Assembly: GCA_958414825.1 (NCBI GenBank)
Contig: CATYXQ010000005.1
Location: 8,033 to 72,032, forward strand
Direction: 5' to 3'
Origin: an uncultured Eubacteriales bacterium
Lineage (GTDB): Bacteria; Bacillota; Clostridia; Oscillospirales; CAG-272
Length of the DNA: 64,000 nucleotides
Shown in pieces: positions 1 through 10,200 of this stretch. The first letter of the stretch is position 1. Each line of letters opens with the position of its first letter. The notes beneath the pieces are model-generated. The model made no database searches, had not been told where the DNA came from, and saw only the letters and a program-made list of their open reading frames with translations. The translations under genes were made by a program, and so were the position numbers.

Positions 1-1
1 T

Positions 2-697
2 CCAACTCTCTATCAAATTTTAATCGGTTCGGCGGAAAGCGCCGGCGCGCAGACCGCCCTGACGGCAATCTGCGTACTGCTTTGCATCGTACTGCCCTAT
101 CTGCTCGGGAGCGTCAATTTTGCGCTGGTCATTTCCAGGTGTTTTTACCGTGATGATGTTCGAAAGCACGGAAGCGGCAATGCCGGTATGACCAACATGC
201 TGCGCACATACGGAAAAACCGCAGCGGCGGCAACGCTGCTCTGCGACATGCTGAAAGCAACCGCCGCGATATTCTTCGGCGCGTTCATTTACGGAATAAA
301 CGGTGGATATATCGCCGGACTCTTCTGTATTATGGGACATATTTTCCCCGTATTTTTCAAATTCAAAGGCGGCAAGGGCGTTGCCACTACCGCCGCGATG
401 ATTCTGACGCTGGATCCGCTTTGTTTCCTCATTTTGCTCATCATTTTTGTCGTTTTGGTGGCCGGAACAAAGTACGTTTCGCTCGGCTCTATTATTTGCA
501 TGATGCTGTATCCGATTCTGACCTATAAACTTGCTTCCTGGGGATATCACGGATTCCCTGTTCTAATTAGTTTTATGGTAGCGGCGCTTGTTATTTTTAT
601 GCATCGCGACAACATAAAACGTCTGTTAAACCATACCGAAAATAAGATTTCCTTTTCAAAAAAGAAGAACAATCCCACAAACGGAGACAAAAAATAA
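2..697 (+). CDS. plsY: Acyl-phosphate:glycerol-3-phosphate acyltransferase PlsY, 5' end outside window
   Basis: Integral membrane enzyme that transfers an acyl group from acyl-phosphate to glycerol-3-phosphate, giving lysophosphatidate, the first step of phospholipid synthesis. The frame is open from the window edge with no in-frame ATG, GTG or TTG before the first membrane segment, so the true start lies upstream and the 231 visible residues are incomplete. Family motifs seen: LLGSVNFALVIS in the first membrane segment, the HGSGNAGMTN loop, FKGGKGVAT (phosphate-binding glycine motif) and TKYVSLGS. Several hydrophobic segments follow and the C-terminus is Lys-rich. The N-terminus before the first segment is longer than in most PlsY. 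The stop overlaps the next start by one base (TAATG), so the two genes are probably co-transcribed. Confidence 0.93.
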   Translation, partial: PTLYQILIGSAESAGAQTALTAICVLLCIVLPYLLGSVNFALVISRCFYRDDVRKHGSGNAGMTNMLRTYGKTAAAATLLCDMLKATAAIFFGAFIYGINGGYIAGLFCIMGHIFPVFFKFKGGKGVATTAAMILTLDPLCFLILLIIFVVLVAGTKYVSLGSIICMMLYPILTYKLASWGYHGFPVLISFMVAALVIFMHRDNIKRLLNHTENKISFSKKKNNPTNGDKK

Positions 698-1890
698 TGC
701 CTACCGATACGCTTTTCAATCTATGCGCGCTGATTTCGCTCGCGGCAGAACACGGCTTTTTAAAAAAAGCCGTGTTTTCCAAATGCGAAAAAACGGATGT
801 TCTGCGCGCAACCGGACGACTTTTTCAAAAAGAAAATCAAATCTTTTTGCAGCTTGAATATCAAATGCGGGACGGCAAAGCCATGCACAAGAATTTTCCT
901 GTAAGCGCGGCGGCGGAAATCGCCGGGGCGGCGTCCGCATTTTCACAAATCAACCTGATCGGTGAAAATGCGGACGCCGAATATAAAAAATCGGAAAACG
1001 GCCGTGAAACAATTCTCGGAGAGAAAAAGTTTTTATCCGCAGTCAAAGCATATAGCGGCAAAACGCAGTTTTCGGCGCATGACCGTGAAAAGCGCTATCT
1101 GCTGCGCGGCGACGAACCGTTCTTGCGCGCGCTCGGCATCTCCGATGCTTCCGGACGAATATATGATAAAAAGCACGCAAAATTCCGTCAAATCCACCGA
1201 TTTGTGGAGCAGATTGCAGACATATACCATGCGCTGCCGGAAAAAGGAGAACTGCACGTACTTGACCTCTGCTGCGGAAAAAGCTATCTCAGCTTTGCGG
1301 CCTATCACTATCTGCATACCGTTATGGGCCGCACGGTCAAAATGATCGGGATCGACCGTAAAGAAGACGTTATTGCTTTCTGCTCGGAAACAGCAAAAAA
1401 GCTTGAATTTAACAATCTGCATTTTTTTGCCGCGGACATTGACCGCTTTCCGTATGAAACGCCTGTCGATCTCGTTCTGTCCCTTCATGCCTGCGACATT
1501 GCCACCGACATTGTCCTTTCAAAAGCGATGGAACTCGGAGCCGCCGTCATTCTTTCCACCCCTTGCTGCCAGCATGAACTTCTCGCCAATCTGACGACGG
1601 ATGAATTTTCTTTTATCACCCGCTATCCGATTCTGAAAAAGAAGCTCTGCGACGCGCTCACCGACGCGCTTCGCCTGATGCGTCTTGAAGCCGGAGGTTA
1701 TACAGCCGAGGCAATAGAATTCACCGACCCGGATGACACGCCGAAAAACATCCTGCTCCGCGCAGTCAGGAAGCCTCTTTTCAAGCCCGATTCGCCCGAC
1801 GCCAAAGCGGCAAAAGCAGATTTTGAAACGCTTTGCAGCCGACTGACCGGAGCGCGCAGCCTGTATCTCTGCGGAAAAAAAGAAAACTAA
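697..1890 (+). CDS. Class I SAM-dependent methyltransferase (Methyltransf_32-like), substrate unknown
   Basis: 397-residue protein with a C-terminal Rossmann methyltransferase fold. Motif I is HVLDLCCGKSYLSF near residue 186, followed by an acidic residue after beta-2 (GIDRKEDV) and a LVLSLHACDIATD segment typical of the Methyltransf_32 group often annotated as a SAM-dependent or RNA methyltransferase. A cysteine-rich STPCCQHEL motif comes after motif IV. The N-terminal ~165 residues have no family I recognise and may bind substrate. Translationally coupled to plsY by a one-base overlap. No terminator is visible between its stop and the purine promoter at 2033. The substrate cannot be read from the sequence. 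Confidence 0.8.
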   Translation: MPTDTLFNLCALISLAAEHGFLKKAVFSKCEKTDVLRATGRLFQKENQIFLQLEYQMRDGKAMHKNFPVSAAAEIAGAASAFSQINLIGENADAEYKKSENGRETILGEKKFLSAVKAYSGKTQFSAHDREKRYLLRGDEPFLRALGISDASGRIYDKKHAKFRQIHRFVEQIADIYHALPEKGELHVLDLCCGKSYLSFAAYHYLHTVMGRTVKMIGIDRKEDVIAFCSETAKKLEFNNLHFFAADIDRFPYETPVDLVLSLHACDIATDIVLSKAMELGAAVILSTPCCQHELLANLTTDEFSFITRYPILKKKLCDALTDALRLMRLEAGGYTAEAIEFTDPDDTPKNILLRAVRKPLFKPDSPDAKAAKADFETLCSRLTGARSLYLCGKKEN

Positions 1891-2032
1891 GCCAAGTGTG
1901 CGTATTGAGCAATTTCCGCTTGCCTTTTCGCACATCATTTTACAGTCAAACGGCTTTCAGAGACCGACAAAATGCACGAGAAAGAGCTTTTTTAACGACT
2001 TTTTTTTTACTTTTCCATGCGATGCGGAATCC

Positions 2033-2061
2033 TTGACACCCAAATGCAGACATGGTATAAT
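2033..2061 (+). promoter_or_regulatory. SigA-type promoter of the purine operon
   Basis: TTGACA at 2033-2038 and TATAAT at 2056-2061 are separated by exactly 17 bases, with a TGG extension just before the -10 box. Transcription should start near 2068, leaving a leader of about 275 bases before purE. The remaining bases between the methyltransferase stop (1890) and this promoter hold only T-rich sequence. Confidence 0.9.
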
Positions 2062-2210
2062 AATTTTAATGAAACCCTCTTTTGGCATCGACCGTTCGGT
2101 CATTTCGGCGCCAAGCAATTGTTTCTCGCTTTTCACTGCACATGTCCATGGCTCTCAGGCTTGAGCACAGCGCAGCCCGCGCCGCATGGCATGCACGATT
2201 TACAAGGTTT

Positions 2211-2312
2211 TCTGCAACCGACGGATTTGTGGAGCACCACAGGGGAGCAGAAAATGATATGCCGACCGTCTGGGCACGCTTACATTTTTACAGGTAAGTT
2301 GTGCCATTTTTT
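2211..2312 (+). ncRNA. ZTP (pfl) riboswitch with intrinsic terminator, upstream of purE
   Basis: Riboswitch of the ZMP/ZTP-sensing pfl class. The 3' conserved block GCCGACCGTCTGGGCA is at 2261-2276. Its CCGTC (2266-2270) pairs with GACGG (2220-2224) to form the outer stem; an inner hairpin GTGG/CCAC lies at 2229-2240, followed by the GGGGAGC element. The expression platform overlaps the aptamer: GGCACGCTTAC (2273-2283) pairs with GTAAGTTGTGCC (2294-2305) and is followed by a T run (2307-2312), an intrinsic terminator that uses the 3' end of the aptamer. Ligand binding should block the terminator (genetic ON), inducing purine and 10-formyl-THF genes when ZMP/ZTP accumulates. Confidence 0.88.
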
Positions 2313-2343
2313 ATTTATATACTTAATTTTATGGAGGAAAGGT

Positions 2344-2838
2344 ATGAAAAAAGTTGCAGTCATCATGGGCAGTGACAGCGATCTGCCTATCGTTGAAAAG
2401 GCCATTTTCACGCTTCGGGATTTTGAAGTGCCCTATGAGGTACACGTCTATTCCGCGCACAGAACGCCGGGAGAAGCGAAACGTTTCACGGAAACCGCGC
2501 GCGAGCACGGTTTTGGCGTGATTATTGCCGCCGCCGGCATGGCCGCGCATCTTGCGGGCGCGATTGCGGCAAATACGACGCTGCCTGTAATCGGCATTCC
2601 GATCAAATCCAATACGCTCAACGGCGTTGACGCTCTGTTTTCCACCGTGCAGATGCCAAGCGGCATTCCTGTAGCCGCGGTTGCGATTGACGGGGCTGTA
2701 AACGCCGCTTTGCTTTCGATTCAAATTCTTGCGGTAACCGACGAAAACCTTGCCGAAAAACTGGCCGAAAAACGCGCCGCAGACAAGCAAAAAGTCCTTT
2801 CCAAAAATGCTGCGGTTGAAGAGAAATACAATCACTGA
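2344..2838 (+). CDS. purE: N5-carboxyaminoimidazole ribonucleotide mutase / AIR carboxylase PurE
   Basis: 164-residue cytosolic enzyme that makes CAIR in purine synthesis. Motifs: MGSDSDLP near the N-terminus, YSAHRTPGEA, AAAGMAAHLAG and GVDALFSTVQMPSGIPVA. The HRTP and AAHL signatures match class I PurE (N5-CAIR mutase) rather than the class II carboxylase, which lacks the AAHL block. The start at 2344 follows GGAGGAAAGGT. An in-frame extension back to 2017 is open but runs through the promoter and riboswitch, so it is rejected. Class I PurE normally needs PurK to make N5-CAIR; no purK is present here, so it must be elsewhere or bicarbonate suffices. First gene of the operon. Confidence 0.95.
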   Translation: MKKVAVIMGSDSDLPIVEKAIFTLRDFEVPYEVHVYSAHRTPGEAKRFTETAREHGFGVIIAAAGMAAHLAGAIAANTTLPVIGIPIKSNTLNGVDALFSTVQMPSGIPVAAVAIDGAVNAALLSIQILAVTDENLAEKLAEKRAADKQKVLSKNAAVEEKYNH

Positions 2839-2866
2839 GTAATCTATAATTTAAAGGAAAAGCAAA

Positions 2867-4306
2867 ATGAGTAATTTAAGAGAAGAATGCGGCGTATTCG
2901 GCGTTTATTCCCCCAATACCGCCGATCTGGCACGCACTGCGTATTACGGACTGTTCGCACTTCAGCACCGCGGACAGGAAAGCTGCGGAATTGTCGTCAA
3001 TGATGACGGCATTTTCCGCACACACAAAGACAACGGTCTTGTAAACGACATTTTTACCCCCGAAGTAATCGAAACGCTCGGAGAGGGAAAAATCGCCGTT
3101 GGACACGTTCGCTACGGCACGACCGGATCCAAGGCTCGCGTAAACGCGCAGCCGATTGTCGTCAATCATATCAAGGGACATATGGCGCTGGCGCACAACG
3201 GAAATTTGACCAATTCCTATGAATTACGCGCCGCGCTGGAAATGGAGGGATCCATTTTCCACACAACGAGCGATACCGAAGTCATTTCCTATATGATTAC
3301 CAAAGAACGGATAAACGCTCCCTCTATTGAGGAAGCCGTCAACCGCGCCATGACGAAACTGGAGGGCGCTTATTCGCTCGTCATCATGTCTCCCTCCAAG
3401 CTGATCGCCGTCCGGGATGAAAACGGAATGCGGCCGCTTTGCTACGGAAAAACGCCGGACGGCGCCTATGTCATCGCCTCGGAAAGCTGCGCGCTCGACG
3501 CAGTCGGCGCGGCGCTTGTGCGTGATCTGGAGCCGGGGGAAATTTTGGTTTTCGATGCAAACGGCATTCGCAGCATCCGCGACCACTGTGAAAAAAAGCC
3601 CTCCGCGCTCTGTGTGTTTGAATATATTTATTTCGCCCGTCCCGATTCCGTAATCGACGGCTGTTCGGTGCACACTGCGCGTCTGCGTGCAGGCGCATTT
3701 CTTGCCCTGGAGCACCCTGTTCAGGCTGACGTGGTCATCGGCGTACCCGACTCCGGCATTGACGCCGCCATCGGGTACTCCAAACAGTCGGGCATTCCGT
3801 ATGAGATTGGTTTTATCAAAAACAAATATATCGGACGTACTTTTATCGCCCCAGGGCAAAAGAGCCGTGAGGACAAGGTAAGGATTAAACTCAATCCGAT
3901 TCCGGAAGTTGTACGCGACAAACGCATCGTCCTGATCGATGACTCGATTGTCCGCGGCACGACCAGCGCGCGCATCGTGCGTCTTTTGCGCGAAGCCGGC
4001 GCAAAGGAGATCCATATGCGGGTATCCGCACCGCCGTTTTTGAACCCCTGCTATTACGGCACCGACATTGATTCACGTGAAAATCTGATCGCATGTCATC
4101 ACACTGTAGAGGAGACGGCAAACATAATCGGCGTCGATTCGCTCGGATACCTCAGCGTGGAGAGTGTGGACAAGCTGGCCTACGGCGTAAACGGTAAGGG
4201 CTACTGCGCCGCCTGTTTTACCGGCGCCTATCCCACGAATATCCCGTCCGAAACCCATACAAACCGGTTTGAAAATAAAATTTCCGAAAGCGGAAAAGAT
4301 GAATAA
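2867..4306 (+). CDS. purF: Amidophosphoribosyltransferase PurF
   Basis: 479-residue enzyme that transfers glutamine nitrogen to PRPP, the committed step of purine synthesis. The catalytic Cys of the N-terminal class II glutamine amidotransferase domain is Cys8 in REECGVFGVYSP, so a seven-residue propeptide must be removed. The PRPP loop is IVLIDDSIVRGTT near residue 350. Four cysteines match the [4Fe-4S] ligands of the B. subtilis type: one in LCVFEYIYFARPDS (residue 249), one in LNPCYYG, and two in YCAACFTGAYPT. This is therefore the oxygen-sensitive, Fe-S, propeptide-processed form. Feedback by purine nucleotides is expected from the family. It lies 28 bases after purE. Confidence 0.97.
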   Translation: MSNLREECGVFGVYSPNTADLARTAYYGLFALQHRGQESCGIVVNDDGIFRTHKDNGLVNDIFTPEVIETLGEGKIAVGHVRYGTTGSKARVNAQPIVVNHIKGHMALAHNGNLTNSYELRAALEMEGSIFHTTSDTEVISYMITKERINAPSIEEAVNRAMTKLEGAYSLVIMSPSKLIAVRDENGMRPLCYGKTPDGAYVIASESCALDAVGAALVRDLEPGEILVFDANGIRSIRDHCEKKPSALCVFEYIYFARPDSVIDGCSVHTARLRAGAFLALEHPVQADVVIGVPDSGIDAAIGYSKQSGIPYEIGFIKNKYIGRTFIAPGQKSREDKVRIKLNPIPEVVRDKRIVLIDDSIVRGTTSARIVRLLREAGAKEIHMRVSAPPFLNPCYYGTDIDSRENLIACHHTVEETANIIGVDSLGYLSVESVDKLAYGVNGKGYCAACFTGAYPTNIPSETHTNRFENKISESGKDE

Positions 4307-4330
4307 GCTTGCAAAGACAAGGAGGACAAC

Positions 4331-5371
4331 ATGAAAAATTCAAAATCCGAAAGCTACGCCGCCGCCGGCGTGGACATCACCGCCGGCTACCGCGCCGTAG
4401 AATTGATGAAACAGCATGTTGCGCGCACGATGACAAGCGGCGTCTGTTCGGACGTCGGCGGATTCGGCGGCCTGTTTGAGTTCGATACGCGCGGAATGGA
4501 ACGTCCCGTCCTTGTCAGCGGCACGGACGGCGTCGGCACCAAGCTGAAACTCGCTTTTTTAATGGACAAGCATGATACCGTCGGTATCGACTGCGTGGCT
4601 ATGTGCGTCAACGACATTATCTGCTGCGGCGCAAAGCCTCTCTTCTTTTTAGACTACATCGCCTGCGGTAAAAATGTGCCCGAACGCATTGCGGACATCG
4701 TCAAAGGCGTGGCGGAGGGCTGCGTACAGTCAGGCGCCGCGCTAATCGGCGGCGAAACGGCTGAAATGCCTGGGTTTTATCCCGAAAACGAATATGACCT
4801 CGCCGGTTTTGCGGTGGGCGCGGTTGACAAATCCAAAATCATCGACAACAAACGCATGAAAATCGGCGATATTATCATTGCGCTCCCGTCGAGCGGCGTA
4901 CATTCCAACGGCTTTTCTCTGGTCAGGAAAGTCTTTGACGTGGAAAACAGCGATATTCGCACCCCGAACGCTGCGCTCGGCGGAAAATCCATCGGCGAAA
5001 CACTGCTCGCCCCTACAAAAATCTATGTCAAACCGATGCTGGAACTTATGAGCGCGGTCGATATACACGGCGTCTCTCATATCACAGGCGGCGGTTTTTA
5101 TGAAAATATTCCGCGCAGCATTCCGGACGGACTCGGCGCAAAAATCCAAAGAAGCGCAATCCGCGTACTGCCTATTTTCAATCTCATTGCAAGTGTCGGC
5201 GGTATTCCGGAGCGCGATATGTTTAATACCTTTAATATGGGCGTCGGCATGAGCGTCGTCGTTCCGGCTGCGGATGCAGACCGTGCGCTTTCCACTCTGC
5301 GTGCACTGGGCGAAGACGCCTATATCATCGGTGAAATTATCGGAAGCGAGGACAAAATCACGATATGCTGA
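4331..5371 (+). CDS. purM: Phosphoribosylformylglycinamidine cyclo-ligase (AIR synthetase) PurM
   Basis: 346-residue ATP-dependent enzyme that closes the imidazole ring, turning FGAM into AIR. The length is normal for the family. Motifs: YAAAGVDITAGYRAV at the N-terminus, the nucleotide/metal-binding LVSGTDGVGTKLKLAF segment, CVNDIICCGAKPLFFLDY, LIGGETAEMPGFY and HITGGGFYENIPR. It has the two-domain AIRS fold, homologous to each half of PurL. The start follows AAGGAGGACAAC. The 3' end overlaps purN by seven bases, indicating translational coupling. Confidence 0.97.
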   Translation: MKNSKSESYAAAGVDITAGYRAVELMKQHVARTMTSGVCSDVGGFGGLFEFDTRGMERPVLVSGTDGVGTKLKLAFLMDKHDTVGIDCVAMCVNDIICCGAKPLFFLDYIACGKNVPERIADIVKGVAEGCVQSGAALIGGETAEMPGFYPENEYDLAGFAVGAVDKSKIIDNKRMKIGDIIIALPSSGVHSNGFSLVRKVFDVENSDIRTPNAALGGKSIGETLLAPTKIYVKPMLELMSAVDIHGVSHITGGGFYENIPRSIPDGLGAKIQRSAIRVLPIFNLIASVGGIPERDMFNTFNMGVGMSVVVPAADADRALSTLRALGEDAYIIGEIIGSEDKITIC

Positions 5372-5976
5372 AAGCAAAAATCGCGGTCTTAGTCTCGGGC
5401 GGCGGTACCAATCTGCAGGCGCTGATCGACGCTCAAAAAAGCGGCGTTCTGAAAAGCGGCGTTATCGAACTGGTCATTTCCAATAAAGCGGACGCTTACG
5501 CGCTCACCCGCGCCAGCGCTGCGGGCATCAAAATCGCGGTCATCTCCAAAAAAGACTGCGGCGGCGCTGAAGATTTTGAAGAAAAGCTAATCGAGCTTTT
5601 ACATGAACAAAATATCGACCTTGTTATACTGGCCGGTTTTATGTGCATTCTATCCGAGAAGTTTATCGGCGCATTCCGGGATCGAATCATCAACGTGCAT
5701 CCGTCTTTGATCCCGTCTTTCTGTGGGAAGGGATATTACGGCCTCAAAGTACATGAGGCCGCGCTCGCATACGGCGTAAAAATCACGGGTGCAACCGTGC
5801 ATTTTGTAAACGAAATTCCGGACGGCGGCAAAATCATTATGCAAAAAGCGGTATCCATCCGCAAATGCGATACGCCGGAAATTCTGCAGCAGCGCGTCAT
5901 GCGCCAGGCGGAATGGGTCATTCTGCCCCGTGCGGCCGAGCGGGTCTGCGCGGATATCCTGAAAGAGAAAATTTGA
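5365..5976 (+). CDS. purN: Phosphoribosylglycinamide formyltransferase PurN
   Basis: 203-residue folate-dependent GAR transformylase that uses 10-formyl-THF to make FGAR. The substrate phosphate loop is VLVSGGGTNLQAL. Catalytic Asn and His lie in INVHPSLIPSF and the catalytic Asp in NEIPDGGKI, all in family positions. The segment CGKGYYGLKVHEAALAYG binds folate. It overlaps purM by seven bases and is separated from purD by 19. As a 10-formyl-THF consumer it is logically linked to fhs at the end of the operon and to the ZTP riboswitch in the leader. Confidence 0.96.
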   Translation: MLKAKIAVLVSGGGTNLQALIDAQKSGVLKSGVIELVISNKADAYALTRASAAGIKIAVISKKDCGGAEDFEEKLIELLHEQNIDLVILAGFMCILSEKFIGAFRDRIINVHPSLIPSFCGKGYYGLKVHEAALAYGVKITGATVHFVNEIPDGGKIIMQKAVSIRKCDTPEILQQRVMRQAEWVILPRAAERVCADILKEKI

Positions 5977-5995
5977 CAAACAGCGGAGGAAGCTT

Positions 5996-7267
5996 ATGAA
6001 CATACTGGTCGTAGGCGGAGGTGGACGTGAGCACGCCATTATCAAAAAGCTCAAAGAAAATCAAACTATAAACAAACTATACGCGCTTCCCGGAAACGGC
6101 GGTATTGCAGCCGACGCCGAATGCGTTTCAATTGATGCAAAGAACATTGACGGGATTGTACGCTTTGCAACCGAGCACGCCATTGATTATGCGGTTATCG
6201 CGCCGGACGATCCGCTAGTGCTTGGCGCCGTCGATATGCTGGAACAGGCGGGTATTCCCTGCTTTGGTCCGACACGTGCGGCGGCGGCCATTGAGGGAAG
6301 CAAAATTTTTGCAAAAAATTTGATGAAAAAGTACCGTATCCCAACTGCGGCTTATGCAGTCTTTGACAAAATGGAGACGGCGCTCGCCTATCTGGAATCC
6401 GCGCCCCTGCCGACGGTAATCAAAGCCGACGGGCTTGCGCTCGGCAAAGGCGTTGTCATCGCCGAAACGAAAGAAGAAGCCATGACGACGGTACGTTCCA
6501 TGATGGAGGACAAAGTTTTCGGGGAAAGCGGCAGTCGTATTGTTATTGAAGAATTTTTAAGCGGCCCCGAAGTATCGGTACTCGCTTTCACCGACGGAAA
6601 AATTGTCGTTCCGATGGTCTCCTCCATGGATCACAAGCGCGCGCTTGACGGAGATTGCGGTCTGAACACCGGCGGTATGGGCACAATCGCTCCCAATCCT
6701 TTTTATACAAAAGAAATAGCCGCGCTCTGCATGGAAACAATCTTCAAGCCGACAATCGATGCCATGCGTGCAGAGGGACGCACTTTCCGCGGATGCCTTT
6801 ATTTCGGCCTCATGCTGACCGCCGACGGTCCGAAAGTGATCGAATACAACTGCCGCTTCGGCGATCCGGAAACGCAGGTCGTACTTCCGCTTTTAAAAAG
6901 CGATCTGCTTGAAATCATGCAGGCAACGACAAACGGCACGCTTTCGCCTGACATGGTCAAATTTTCCGACGGATGCGCCGCCTGCGTCATTATGGCCTCC
7001 GGAGGATATCCGAAAAGCTATCCAAGCGGCTACCCAATCGACATTCCCACAGAGCTTTTGGATTCGGTGTATGTCGCGGGTGCAAAACTTGAGGACGGTA
7101 CGCTGAAAACGTCCGGCGGACGCGTACTCGGCGTCTGTGCGACCGGTGAAACGCTGAAAGACGCGCTAAAAGCAGCCTATCAAAAAGTAGAGCGGATTCA
7201 TTTCAAAGACGCCCACTATCGCCGGGACATCGGCGCAAGAGCGCTTGCAGCGTCGGAGGAGAACTGA
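5996..7267 (+). CDS. purD: Phosphoribosylamine--glycine ligase PurD
   Basis: 423-residue ATP-grasp enzyme (GAR synthetase) joining glycine to phosphoribosylamine. Domain order is typical: N-terminal Rossmann-like domain (MNILVVGGGGREHAI), ATP-grasp with VIKADGLALGKGVVIA, substrate/metal residues in LNTGGMGTIAPNPF and EYNCRFGDPETQVVLP, then the C-terminal domain. The start follows GCGGAGGAAGCTT. Its TGA overlaps the purL ATG by one base (TGATG). No PurM or PurN fusion, unlike eukaryotic enzymes. Confidence 0.97.
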   Translation: MNILVVGGGGREHAIIKKLKENQTINKLYALPGNGGIAADAECVSIDAKNIDGIVRFATEHAIDYAVIAPDDPLVLGAVDMLEQAGIPCFGPTRAAAAIEGSKIFAKNLMKKYRIPTAAYAVFDKMETALAYLESAPLPTVIKADGLALGKGVVIAETKEEAMTTVRSMMEDKVFGESGSRIVIEEFLSGPEVSVLAFTDGKIVVPMVSSMDHKRALDGDCGLNTGGMGTIAPNPFYTKEIAALCMETIFKPTIDAMRAEGRTFRGCLYFGLMLTADGPKVIEYNCRFGDPETQVVLPLLKSDLLEIMQATTNGTLSPDMVKFSDGCAACVIMASGGYPKSYPSGYPIDIPTELLDSVYVAGAKLEDGTLKTSGGRVLGVCATGETLKDALKAAYQKVERIHFKDAHYRRDIGARALAASEEN

Positions 7268-10200
7268 TGGTTTACAGAGTATTTGTAGAAAAAAAGAAAG
7301 AACTCGCCAATGAAGCGGCCGCGCTGTGCGCCGACGCACGCACATTGCTCGGCGTCTCAGCGCTCGAAGATGTGCGCATCTTCAACCGCTATGACGTGGA
7401 AAATATAGACGAAGCGCTGTTTGAATATGCAAAGCGCACCGTTTTTTCGGAGCCGCAGCTTGATCTTGTCAGCGATGAACCCGATCTCACGGGCGCTACT
7501 GCTTTTGCGGTAGAATATCTGCCCGGACAGTTTGACCAGCGCGCGGACAGCGCGGCGCAGTGCATTCAGATCATTTCATGCGGCGAGCGGCCGCTTGTGC
7601 GCACAGCAAAGCTTTATCTCTTATACGGCGCTCTGTCCGAAGCGGAAATCGAGCGCATCAAAAAATATGTCATCAACCCGGTGGAAGCGCGTGAAGCTTC
7701 CTTAGCCTCCTTTGAAACGCTCCGAGCCGATTGGAAAATTCCGACCAACGTCGAAACGCTCGACGGCTTCTGCAATATGGAAGAAAAGGCGCTTGCGCCC
7801 TTTATCCGAGAATACGGGCTTGCGATGGACGAAAACGACCTCGCATTCTGCCGAAACTACTTTAAAAATGAACGCCGCGATCCTACCATTACCGAACTTC
7901 GCATGATCGACACTTATTGGTCGGATCACTGCCGTCATACAACCTTTTTGACAACGCTCGATCATGTAACCTTTGAGGACAGGCTTCTTGAGGATACCTA
8001 TAAACAGTATCTTCATGTGCGTGAAGAACTCGGACGCAAAAAACCGGTCTGCCTGATGGACATTGCGACCATTGCAGTTCGCCATCTGCGCGCAACCGGT
8101 ATGCTGAACAAGCTCGATGAGTCCGATGAGATCAACGCCTGTACGGTAAAAATGACCGTCACAGTAGACGGAAAAGAAGAACCGTGGCTTCTTCTTTTCA
8201 AAAATGAAACGCACAATCATCCGACCGAGATTGAACCGTTCGGCGGCGCGGCGACCTGCATCGGCGGCGCAATCCGCGACCCGCTGTCCGGTCGTGCCTA
8301 TGTGTACGGCGCAATGCGCGTCACCGGCGCGGCCAATCCGCTTCGTCCGGTAGAGGAAACGCTCCCCGGCAAGCTGCCTCAGCGTAAAATTGTCACGACA
8401 GCGGCGGCTGGCTATTCCTCCTACGGAAACCAGATCGGACTTGCAACCGGCATTGTCGATGAAATCTATCACGACGGCTACGCCGCAAAGCGTATGGAAA
8501 TCGGTGCGGTCGTTGCCGCTGCGCCGGCCAAGAACGTTCGCCGGGAATACCCTGCTCCGGGTGATCTTGTCGTTCTGCTCGGCGGCAGAACCGGCCGCGA
8601 CGGCTGCGGCGGCGCAACCGGCTCTTCCAAGTCGCACAATCTGCACTCGCTTGAAAGCTGCGGCGCCGAAGTGCAAAAGGGCAACGCGCCCGAAGAACGC
8701 AAATTGCAGCGTCTGTTCCGAAACGGCGAAGCCTGCCGTATGATTAAGCGCTGCAACGATTTCGGCGCGGGCGGCGTTTCAGTTGCCGTCGGAGAACTGG
8801 CCGACGGCCTGGAAATCGACTTAAACAAAGTCACGAAAAAATATGAAGGACTGGACGGCACCGAACTTGCAATCAGCGAATCGCAGGAGCGCATGGCTGT
8901 CGTAATCGCACCCGAAAACCGCGAGCGCTTTTTTGAAATTGCGGTTTCCGAAAATCTGGAAGCAACCGTTATTGCCGCCGTCAAGGCGGAACCCCGCCTG
9001 ACCATGCACTGGAACGGGAAAACAATTGTAGATATTTCACGCGATTTTTTGAATTCCAACGGTGCAGAAAAACATATGGATGCGGTTGTCACAGCGCCCG
9101 AAGCCTTTGAAAAAACCATTCCCAAAGATTTCCGAACCGGAATTTGCGATTTAGCGGAAGACCTCAATATCTGCTCGAAACGCGGACTTTCCGAGCGTTT
9201 TGACTCTACCATCGGCGCAGGTACGGTTCTGATGCCGCTTGGAGGCAAGTATCAGCAAACGCCGATCCAGGCCATGGTGCAAAAAATCTCGCTGGAGCGC
9301 GGAAATACGGACGACTGCTCGCTGATGGCTTATGGTTACAACCCGTTTATTACCGAAAAAAGTCCCTATCACGGCGCTTATCTCGCCGTTGCGGAATCGG
9401 TTGCAAAACTGATCGCCTCCGGCGCGGCGTTCCGGGATGTATATCTCACATTCCAGGAATATTTTGAACGGCTCGGCCGCGACTCAAAACGCTGGGGCCG
9501 TCCCGCAGCCGCTCTGCTCGGCGCGTTCCGCGCGCAGATGGAACTCGGTATCGGCGCAATCGGCGGCAAGGACTCCATGAGCGGTTCTTTTGAAAGCCTG
9601 GACGTTCCTCCTACCTTGGTTTCGTTTGCGGTAACCACCTCCAAAACCGGACATATTCTTTCGCCCGAATTCAAAGCTGCGGGACGCCGCGTCGTTCTGC
9701 TTGCGCCCGAATACGGCAGCGACGGTCTGCCCAAAGCAAAATCTCTAATTGAACTCTTTGACAAGGTCACGGCGCTGATGCGCACAGGCAAGGTCTCTGC
9801 GGCGTGGACGCCCGGATACGGCGGCGTTGCCGAAGCGATTTTGAAAATGTGCTTCGGCAATATGCTTGGCTTCAAGTTTGAAGATGCGCTTTCGCTTGAA
9901 CTGCTCTTCGGCTATCGCTACGGCGCATTTGTATTGGAGCTTACCGACAGCGACGAGATCGGAACGCTGATTGGTACCACGACGCAAAACGGAACCATCG
10001 TATACGGCGACGCCGAGCTTTCGCTTGAAAAGCTGCTCGGCACATATGAAAACAAGCTGGAAAGCGTGTTCCCATGCGGGCTTTCGGCAAAACCGGAAAC
10101 GGTTCCGAACTTCGCGTTTGAAGCAGCCGCGGATCACCGTGCACCCGCGCTGAAAATTGCAAAGCCGCGCGTCATCATTCCGGTATTTCCCGGAACAAAC

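Noticed and set aside
2017..2343. Upstream in-frame extension of purE (273-residue reading)
   Set aside because: It covers the promoter -10 region, the ZTP riboswitch and its terminator, and GGAGGAAAGG sits just before 2344.
7702..8676. 324-residue open frame on the minus strand inside purL
   Set aside because: Antisense to a complete, motif-bearing purL; Cys-, Arg- and Phe-rich composition of a shadow frame; no ribosome binding site.
8478..9248. 256-residue open frame on the minus strand inside purL
   Set aside because: Shadow of purL; Ser/Pro-rich composition and no family motif.
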